Source of the DNA: a bacterium
GTDB lineage: Bacteria > Atribacterota > Phoenicimicrobiia > Phoenicimicrobiales > Phoenicimicrobiaceae
Reading direction: 5' to 3'
DNA: 10,304 nt
NCBI GenBank assembly: GCA_018819665.1
Contig: JAHJOY010000249.1
Span: 1 to 10,304 of the forward strand
Position numbers and translations under genes: made by a program. Shown piece after piece: positions 5,694 through 10,304 of the stretch. The stretch's first letter is position 1. Every line of letters starts with the position of its first letter. The notes beneath the pieces are model-generated. The model was not told where the DNA came from, searched no databases, and saw only the letters and a list, made by a program, of their open reading frames with translations.

Positions 5694-6212
5694 TTATTCT
5701 TCTTCTGTGTTATTTATGTTATTTATGTTTTCTTTTGGGGCTATAATAACTCTTCTAAAAGGTTCTGATCCTTCACTATAAGTAACTAGCAGGGGGTCTT
5801 CCTGTAAAACAAGGTGAACTATTCTTCTTTCCACCGCATTCATATAACAAAGAGCAATCTTTTTTCCTGTTTTTTTCACTATTTCTGCTTTTTCATGAGC
5901 GTATTTGGAAACAATATCTTCTCTTCTTTCCTTATAGCCTTCTATATCAACTATTATTTTTCTCCGTTCAGATTCTTCGATTTCTTTATTAGCAATAATG
6001 TTAACAATATATTGAAGGGCATCAAGAGTATGTCCATGTCTTCCAATTAATACTCCGGGATTAGAGGTTTTTATTCCTAAAACAATTGTGTCAGCCTCTT
6101 CATTGTTAATTGCCTGTATTTCTCCGTCCTCTATAATAAAATTTATTATTTTTTCCAGGGTTGTTTGAGCTCTTTCTTGAAGGCTTAATTCAAAATTATT
6201 AGTATTTTCCAA
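5694..6212 (-). CDS. jag: RNA-binding protein Jag/KhpB-like (KH and R3H domains)
   Basis: Jag (SpoIIIJ-associated, KhpB) is a single-stranded nucleic-acid-binding protein usually encoded beside yidC; in Gram-positives it is linked to cell elongation and RNA regulation. This 172-residue protein has a KH domain with the GRHG loop (57-60) in GVLIGRHGHTLDAL, and an R3H domain with the R-x3-H motif (R129, H133) followed by SEGSEPFRRVII. The separate Jag-N domain of longer homologues is missing, so this is the short form. The start is a TTG at 6212 with a strong AGGGAG ribosome site 5 bases upstream. The acidic, asparagine-rich tail (160-172) is unremarkable. It follows yidC in the usual order but across 348 bases of spacer. 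Confidence 0.93.
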   Translation of the reverse strand: MENTNNFELSLQERAQTTLEKIINFIIEDGEIQAINNEEADTIVLGIKTSNPGVLIGRHGHTLDALQYIVNIIANKEIEESERRKIIVDIEGYKERREDIVSKYAHEKAEIVKKTGKKIALCYMNAVERRIVHLVLQEDPLLVTYSEGSEPFRRVIIAPKENINNINNTEEE

Positions 6213-6560
6213 GTCTACTCCCTCTTTTGTATCTAAACTACAAATTTAAAATGCTGGTGTAATCCAGTTGGATAAAATAGTTATCTTTAGTTTAATTGTA
6301 TCCTTTGATTCGTTAGTTAGTTACCCGGTTTGCCAGTTTGCCAGTTGGTGTAGCAATGCGGTGTTGCTGTGTTGTACAAGAAGACACGGCACGCCGTGCC
6401 TCTACGCTGACCCGATATTAATTATTTAACCAACTACGTAGAATTTTTATTTGAAACTCGCAACCTGTAACCCGAAACTTATTGCTTGTATCACATTGCT
6501 CATCACTTTTTACTGTATTTTTGCTATATACTCGATACTATTTATACACTAACGACTAAT
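6213..6560. repeat. Repeat-rich spacer between yidC and jag
   Basis: No gene is visible. It holds degenerate 4/8-base units AGTT and GCC at 6309-6344, the reverse complement of the 3371-3414 type. A palindrome CACGGC-AC-GCCGTG (6385-6398) is followed by CCTCTAC. Heptads AACTCGC, AACCTGT, then AACCCGA, AACTTAT fill 6455-6482. An 11-base CTCGATACTAT at 6531-6541 is shared with 1-11 and 3271-3281. Confidence 0.65.
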
Positions 6561-7487
6561 TTATCTTCTTTTGCCTTTTTTATATTTTTTGGTTTTTGTC
6601 TTTCTCCCGGAAGGGTTTCCCCCGTCTACTCCTTCATATCCTGGAATCCAGGATTCTTCTTTGGGGGCCAACACTTCTTTCGGTTTTTTATTAAGCTGTT
6701 TCTCTTTTAATTCACCTTTATCCGACACTGCTTCTTTTGGCATATCAACTATTGTAGGTGTTTTCTTGTTAATTAAATGCTGCTGCCCAATCCCCAAAAG
6801 GGTAGAAGTAAACCAGTACAGGGTCAAACCAGAAGGCAGGCTGAAACTCATAAAGCCAATCAATAAGGGCATCATAATGGTCATCATCTTCTGAGTCTGT
6901 TGGGCAGAACCTCCGTCTTTACCTGTGGTGCCGTCAGTGGAGGTCATCTTTTGTTGAATATACATTGAACCGGCTACTAGAAAGGGCAATATGCCAATAT
7001 ACTCTATTCCAAAAAATCCAAAAGGAATCAACCGCTCAGAAAGAGCCAGCCCTGCTTTAGCCACAAGGTCACCATTTTCAATAACATTATAATAATTAGC
7101 AATCCACAAAAACCCACCAGCTACATTGTTGGTGATAGGATCTAAATATTCAAATACTCTTAAGGTCTGGAAGAGCAGGATTAATATGGGCATTTGAATC
7201 AATAGGGGCAAACATCCGCTCATAGGATTGACTTTATGTTCCTTATATAAAGCCATTAACTCTTTATTTAATCTTTCTTTATCGTTCTTATATTTCTCCT
7301 GTACCGCCTTCATTAAAGGCTGAATTTTTTGCATCTCCCGCATAGAAACCATCTGTTTTTGCATTAAGGGATACAAGATTAACCTAATAAGAATAGTTAG
7401 TAATATAATAGCAACTCCATAATTGTGGGTAAAACCATAGAGCACTGTTAACAGTTTAGTGACTAGCGTGATTAAAGAACTCCACAT
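6561..7487 (-). CDS. yidC: Membrane protein insertase YidC/Oxa1, short form
   Basis: YidC inserts and folds inner-membrane proteins, alone or with SecYEG. This 308-residue protein contains the conserved 60KD_IMP core: a first core membrane segment GVAIILLTILIRLILYPL (24-41) with the conserved groove arginine R35, a helical cytoplasmic hairpin (about 42-86), NPMSGCLPLLIQMPILILLF (87-106), and further hydrophobic segments near 160-178 and 202-234. The C-terminal tail (about 260-308) is strongly basic, as in homologues that touch the ribosome. There is no large periplasmic P1 domain and no lipoprotein signal peptide; the protein starts just before the first core helix. AAGGAG lies 5-6 bases before the ATG at 7487. 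yidD is 81 bases upstream. Confidence 0.95.
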   Translation of the reverse strand: MWSSLITLVTKLLTVLYGFTHNYGVAIILLTILIRLILYPLMQKQMVSMREMQKIQPLMKAVQEKYKNDKERLNKELMALYKEHKVNPMSGCLPLLIQMPILILLFQTLRVFEYLDPITNNVAGGFLWIANYYNVIENGDLVAKAGLALSERLIPFGFFGIEYIGILPFLVAGSMYIQQKMTSTDGTTGKDGGSAQQTQKMMTIMMPLLIGFMSFSLPSGLTLYWFTSTLLGIGQQHLINKKTPTIVDMPKEAVSDKGELKEKQLNKKPKEVLAPKEESWIPGYEGVDGGNPSGRKTKTKKYKKGKRR

Positions 7488-7568
7488 ATTTTCTCCTTTA
7501 TCTTTTTGTTTTTTAGTTTTCCTTCTATTGTTTTTATTTTATTTATATTATCGTACTATGTGTTATTT

Positions 7569-7808
7569 TCATTTTTTATGTGCACAAGCTACTGAAGAAT
7601 CGGGAAGGGGATCATAGCCGCCCGGATTAAAGGGGTGACAACGCAATATTCTCCCCGCAGAAAGCCGTAACCCTTCTAAAAGGCCGTATCTTTTTAGGGC
7701 CTGTGCGGTATATTCGGAACAGGTGGGATAAAACCTGCAGGTGGTAGGCTTTAAAGGGGATATGTATTTTTGATAAAAACTTATTAGTAAAATAATTATT
7801 TTATTCAT
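7569..7808 (-). CDS. yidD: Membrane protein insertion efficiency factor YidD
   Basis: YidD is a small membrane-associated protein that assists YidC-dependent insertion in Escherichia coli. The 79-residue product has the full family pattern: a short hydrophobic N-terminus (IIILLISFYQKYISPL, 4-19), CRFYPTCSEY (24-33), and RCHPFNPGGYDP (56-67), with cysteines C24, C30 and C57. The tail after residue 70 is short and variable. It sits between rnpA and yidC, its standard place, with a 104-base gap to rnpA that holds no recognisable gene. The ribosome site before the ATG at 7808 is weak (AGAGA). Confidence 0.95.
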   Translation of the reverse strand: MNKIIILLISFYQKYISPLKPTTCRFYPTCSEYTAQALKRYGLLEGLRLSAGRILRCHPFNPGGYDPLPDSSVACAHKK

Positions 7809-7912
7809 AAAATCTCTAATGAAATTCTATTACTTTTTCTTTTCTTTAAGAAAGAGCATAGATTTTCTTTATATTGGTTTAAATCTCCTATTTGCTATTT
7901 GCTGCTTCTTTT

Positions 7913-8242
7913 TTATAAAAACAATCTCCCTTTATAAAAAAGGCTTTCTAAGTCATAGCATATCTCAAAATAGTTTGCTTCCCTAATATTGTTTTTGGCC
8001 AGTACAATTATATCATATCCTGGAATTAATTTCTTGTTTAGCAGTTGGCTTGCTTCTTTTAGCCATCTTTTTATCTTATTTCTAGCTACTGCCTTTCCTG
8101 TCTCTTTTTTTACCATTATCCCCAGTCGGTTAAAATCATAATCGTTTTTTAAAATAAATATTATTATATTCTTGCCTTCGATTCTTCTGCCTTCCGAAAA
8201 AACCCTCTTAAATTCACTGGTCTTTGATAATTTTCTTTTTAT
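7913..8242 (-). CDS. rnpA: Ribonuclease P protein component, with an apparent non-standard start codon
   Basis: RnpA is the protein subunit of RNase P, which trims the 5' leader from pre-tRNA. The protein reads KRKLSKTSEFKRVF at its start, then RLGIMVKKETGKAV (39-52) and the RNR-type motif ARNKIKRWLKEA (53-64), giving 109 residues, a normal family length. The first in-frame ATG (8116) lies after residue 42 and would remove essential sequence. Between it and the upstream in-frame stop (8339-8341) there is no ATG, GTG or TTG in frame. AGAGGA (8249-8254) lies 6 bases before ATA at 8242 and touches ATT at 8248. I chose ATA 8242 on spacing; ATT 8248 would give 111 residues. A sequencing or genuine ATG-to-ATA change is possible. 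It follows rpmH by 29 bases. Confidence 0.9.
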   Translation of the reverse strand: MKRKLSKTSEFKRVFSEGRRIEGKNIIIFILKNDYDFNRLGIMVKKETGKAVARNKIKRWLKEASQLLNKKLIPGYDIIVLAKNNIREANYFEICYDLESLFYKGRLFL

Positions 8243-8271
8243 AAAAATTCCTCTTCTGTTTATAAAATTAA

Positions 8272-8412
8272 TTATCCGGATACCGTAAGGCGTTTGCGTC
8301 CTTTTAAACGCCTTCTCTTTAATACCAAACGGCCGGCTTTAGTGCTCATTCTTTGGCGAAATCCATGTACTTTCAGTTTTTTTCTGGTGTTTGGTTGATA
8401 AGTCCGCTTCAT
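8272..8412 (-). CDS. rpmH: Large ribosomal subunit protein bL34
   Basis: The 46-residue product, starting MKRTYQPNTRKKLKVHGF and continuing RMSTKAGRLVLKRRR, is a textbook bL34, an arginine- and lysine-rich protein of the 50S subunit. AAGGAG (8423-8428) lies about 10 bases before the ATG at 8412. It heads the leftward rpmH-rnpA-yidD-yidC group and is driven by the consensus promoter at 8466-8495. Confidence 0.98.
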   Translation of the reverse strand: MKRTYQPNTRKKLKVHGFRQRMSTKAGRLVLKRRRLKGRKRLTVSG

Positions 8413-8465
8413 TTAACTAGCTCTCTCCTTCTTTGTTAAAATGTAGAATTTAAAATTCAATGAAA

Positions 8466-8495
8466 ATTATATCTTTAATACCCTCTAAATGTCAA
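8466..8495 (-). promoter_or_regulatory. Sigma-70-type promoter for rpmH-rnpA
   Basis: On the minus strand a perfect -35 TTGACA (8490-8495) and a perfect -10 TATAAT (8466-8471) are separated by 18 bases. Transcription would start near 8460, leaving a leader of about 45 bases before rpmH. It is the best promoter in the window. Confidence 0.85.
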
Positions 8496-8704
8496 GCTTA
8501 TGGGGAAAGTATCGATTATCGAGTTAAGAAAGAGAAAAAAAATACAAAAAAGTAGTATTCTTCTTTTTATCTAACTACCTCACCAAAGTTTACACTAACG
8601 GGAAAATCCCAAAATTTTATTTTCGCCTTTAAAGCTTTCTTTCTGTTTTGGGCAAATATTTAAAATTTGTTTGTCGGCTATCTTCCCGCCCCCAGTTAGC
8701 GCGA

Positions 8705-8738
8705 AAAAATATTTTTGCTTAATAAAAATATTTTTGCT
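8705..8738. repeat. 15-base AT-rich direct repeats in oriC
   Basis: AAAAATATTTTTGCT occurs at 8705-8719 and 8724-8738, 19 bases apart. Each copy also contains a small palindrome (AAAAATATTTTT). They lie 37 bases before the consensus DnaA box, a fitting place for a duplex-unwinding element. Confidence 0.65.
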
Positions 8739-8743
8739 ATTAT
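8715..8743 (+). promoter_or_regulatory. Possible dnaA promoter
   Basis: TTGCTT (8715-8720) and TATTAT (8738-8743) are 17 bases apart on the plus strand. It would give a long dnaA leader of about 330 bases carrying both DnaA boxes, which would permit autoregulation. AT-rich DNA yields such matches by chance; nearer candidates (TTGATA at 8993, TATAAT at 9024) have poor spacing. Confidence 0.3.
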
Positions 8744-8774
8744 AAGTACAAAATAAATTGCATTTTTACCCGAG

Positions 8775-8783
8775 TTATCCACA
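8775..8783 (+). promoter_or_regulatory. DnaA box (consensus)
   Basis: TTATCCACA, an exact match to the bacterial DnaA-box consensus, pointing toward dnaA. Confidence 0.85.
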
Positions 8784-8912
8784 GATGTTAATAAACTGTT
8801 AATAACTTCTTTAAGGCCTTTACTTTTAGCTGTTTAGCAATCTATAAATAAAGTATTAAAGTTTATTTTTTTGAGGAAGATGTTAAAATTTAATAAAAAA
8901 ACTCTCCTGGGG

Positions 8913-8921
8913 TTTTCCACA
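8913..8921 (+). promoter_or_regulatory. DnaA box (near consensus)
   Basis: TTTTCCACA, one base from consensus and the same variant used as first member of both doublets at 3415 and 3655, which supports it as a genuine site in this genome. Confidence 0.7.
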
Positions 8922-9076
8922 GCCAGCTGTTAACTTTGGGGAAAAATCATAAAACCCTCGCGACTTATAGGTTTTCAAAAATAGTTTATAGTTTGATAAC
9001 CTTTTTTCACTCTATAAAACTTTTATAATCAAATTCGGATAAAAAAATACTTAATTGTACGGGAAGGTATATATAT

Positions 9077-10255
9077 ATGGAGTTTACAGAGACTAAAGAA
9101 CTGTGGGATAAAATTTTAGAAATAATTAAAGAAGAATTGAACCCCCAGGCTTATAATAGCTGGTTCAGTAAAACGGAAGTTGTAAAATTCGGCGAAAACG
9201 AGTTGATAATTTCTGCCCCCGGGGACTTCTGTAAAGAGTGGTTAGAAAAACACTACGCCGGGTTTATTAAAGATATTTTAAAAAGGACTCTCGGTTCAGA
9301 TGATAACCTAATAATAAAATTTAAGGCAGCTGATCAAAAATTTTCCGCGCCCGCTCACTCTACCCCTAACCCTAAAACAAACATAAAAAAACCAGAACCT
9401 TCCTTAAAAAATAATAACCTTACTTTAACTTCAAAATATACTTTTGATAATTTTGTGGTGGGGAACAGTAACCGCTTTGCCCACGCTGCCTGCCTTGCGG
9501 TAGCTCAATCTCCTGCTAAATCTTACAACCCTTTATTTGTATATGGGGAAGTAGGTTTAGGTAAAACCCATTTAATACAGGCTATTGGTAGATATATTAC
9601 ACAACAAAACAGTAAAATTAAAGTTTTGTATATATCTTCGGAAAAATTCACTAACGAGATGATTGATTCTATAAGGGATGACCGCACTGTTGCCTTTCGT
9701 GATAAATACCGTAGTGTAGACGTGCTATTAATTGATGACATACAGTTTTTGGCCGGGAAAGAGAGGACGCAGGAAGAATTTTTTCATACCTTTAATACTT
9801 TGTATGATTCTAATAAACAGATAGTAATCACCAGCGACCGACCCCCAAAAGATATTCCCACTTTAGAAAATCGCTTAATCTCTCGTTTTGAATGGGGATT
9901 AATAACTGATATCCAGCCTCCTGATTATGAGACCCGTATTGCCATTTTAAGAAAAAAGGCCCAGGCAGAAAACCTAAGTGTTCCCAGTGAAGTAATCAAT
10001 TTTATCGCCGAAAAGATTCCTTCTAATATCAGACAATTAGAAGGATCTTTAACTAAATTAGTTGCCTTTTCTACTTTCACTAAAAAGGAATTGTCTGTTT
10101 CTTTATCCCAGGATATATTAAAAGATATTATCCCTTTAGAAAATAAAAATATTTCTATTGGTCAGATTCAAAAAACGGTAACAGATTATTATACTATTAA
10201 AGTTAATTCTTTGTTATCTAAAAAAAGGACTAAAGATGTTGGAGTCTTCTTCTAA
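9077..10255 (+). CDS. dnaA: Chromosomal replication initiator DnaA, C-terminally broken
   Basis: DnaA binds DnaA boxes, forms an ATP-dependent filament and opens oriC. Domain I spans about 1-80 and the linker about 82-115. The AAA+ domain III has Walker A GEVGLGKT (157-164, with glutamate where glycine is usual), Walker B VLLIDD (216-221), sensor I ITSDRPP (251-257), arginine finger R270 in SRF, and sensor II NIRQLEGSL (317-325). Domain IV begins near 356, but similarity stops after LLSKKRTKDV (379-388), followed by GVFF and a stop. Homologues run about 55-60 residues further, including the GGRDHTTV DNA-binding signature, which no frame of the last 65 bases encodes. Either the gene is disrupted, or the contig end is misassembled. 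The ATG at 9077 has GGGAAGG 9 bases upstream. Confidence 0.93.
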   Translation: MEFTETKELWDKILEIIKEELNPQAYNSWFSKTEVVKFGENELIISAPGDFCKEWLEKHYAGFIKDILKRTLGSDDNLIIKFKAADQKFSAPAHSTPNPKTNIKKPEPSLKNNNLTLTSKYTFDNFVVGNSNRFAHAACLAVAQSPAKSYNPLFVYGEVGLGKTHLIQAIGRYITQQNSKIKVLYISSEKFTNEMIDSIRDDRTVAFRDKYRSVDVLLIDDIQFLAGKERTQEEFFHTFNTLYDSNKQIVITSDRPPKDIPTLENRLISRFEWGLITDIQPPDYETRIAILRKKAQAENLSVPSEVINFIAEKIPSNIRQLEGSLTKLVAFSTFTKKELSVSLSQDILKDIIPLENKNISIGQIQKTVTDYYTIKVNSLLSKKRTKDVGVFF

Positions 10256-10304
10256 AGTGGAGAGCGTAGAACAATCAAAAACAGACAATCGACCTTTATA
10301 TAAC
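10239..10304. other. Sequence foreign to dnaA at the window end
   Basis: From about 10239 the sequence no longer encodes DnaA in any frame. A plus-strand frame starting ATG at 10236 stays open to the end (23 codons, beginning MLESSSKVESVEQ), with AAAGGA 6-7 bases upstream. It could be the start of another gene, for example of an inserted element, but I recognise nothing and it is too short to judge. Confidence 0.35.

Larger units (their letters stand above)
8496..9076. other. oriC: Probable chromosomal origin oriC between rpmH and dnaA
   Basis: This 581-base gene-free, AT-rich spacer lies between divergent rpmH and dnaA, the usual origin position. It holds a consensus DnaA box (8775-8783), a near-consensus box (8913-8921), weak inverted candidates such as TGGGGAAAA (8937-8945), and a pair of AT-rich 15-base direct repeats (8705-8738). 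All genes in the window are transcribed away from it, as expected of the initiation point. Only two good boxes are visible, which is few, so the cluster at 3415-3674 may contribute. Confidence 0.7.

Noticed and set aside
1..6560. CRISPR array
   Set aside because: The tandem units are 4, 7 or 8 bases long, degenerate and without unique spacers. No cas gene is present.
7913..8116. Short rnpA starting at the first ATG (67 codons)
   Set aside because: Conserved RnpA sequence continues in the same frame for 42 residues upstream, so this start would give a non-functional fragment.

Overview
The window is the replication-origin neighbourhood of a low-GC, AT-rich bacterial chromosome. Eight genes lie on the minus strand, in the order rpmH, rnpA, yidD, yidC, jag, mnmE, rsmG, parA, parB (nine with parB), reading leftward from about 8412 to 198. 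dnaA is on the plus strand from 9077. This is the classic dnaA/rpmH/par synteny block. The proteins are ordinary bacterial house-keeping proteins and do not fix the phylum. The very repetitive spacers resemble those of uncultured candidate phyla such as the Atribacterota, but that placement is a guess. The window begins inside a repeat and ends inside a broken dnaA, which suggests it may be a whole metagenomic contig that broke at repeats.

Layout. 1-197: repeat-filled spacer after parB. 198-1797: parB and parA, overlapping by 8 bases. 1798-2354: spacer with a parS site at 1879-1894 and a cluster of palindromes and heptad repeats. 2355-3086: rsmG. 3087-3754: spacer with heptad, octad and tetramer arrays, two DnaA-box doublets and a second parS (3690-3705); mnmG, the usual gene between mnmE and rsmG, is absent. 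3755-5167: mnmE. 5168-5693: repeat spacer. 5694-6212: jag (khpB-like). 6213-6560: repeat spacer. 6561-7487: yidC. 7569-7808: yidD. 7913-8242: rnpA, which has no ATG, GTG or TTG in a position that could start a full-length protein. 8272-8412: rpmH, with a consensus promoter at 8466-8495. 8496-9076: AT-rich probable oriC with DnaA boxes. 9077-10255: dnaA lacking most of its DNA-binding domain IV.

How the genes fit together. DnaA would open the origin. ParA and ParB acting on the two parS sites would segregate the new origins. L34 and the RNase P protein serve ribosome and tRNA production, YidD and YidC insert membrane proteins, Jag is the usual RNA-binding partner of YidC, and MnmE and RsmG modify tRNA and 16S rRNA. 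All genes point away from the rpmH-dnaA spacer, so replication starting there would be co-directional with transcription.

The most unusual content is non-coding. Nearly every spacer is built from degenerate tandem units with a 7-base period, plus 8- and 4-base variants, mixed with short palindromes of different stem sequence but the same design. A second DnaA-box/parS cluster in the rsmG-mnmE spacer, the broken dnaA and the start-less rnpA are the other points worth checking.
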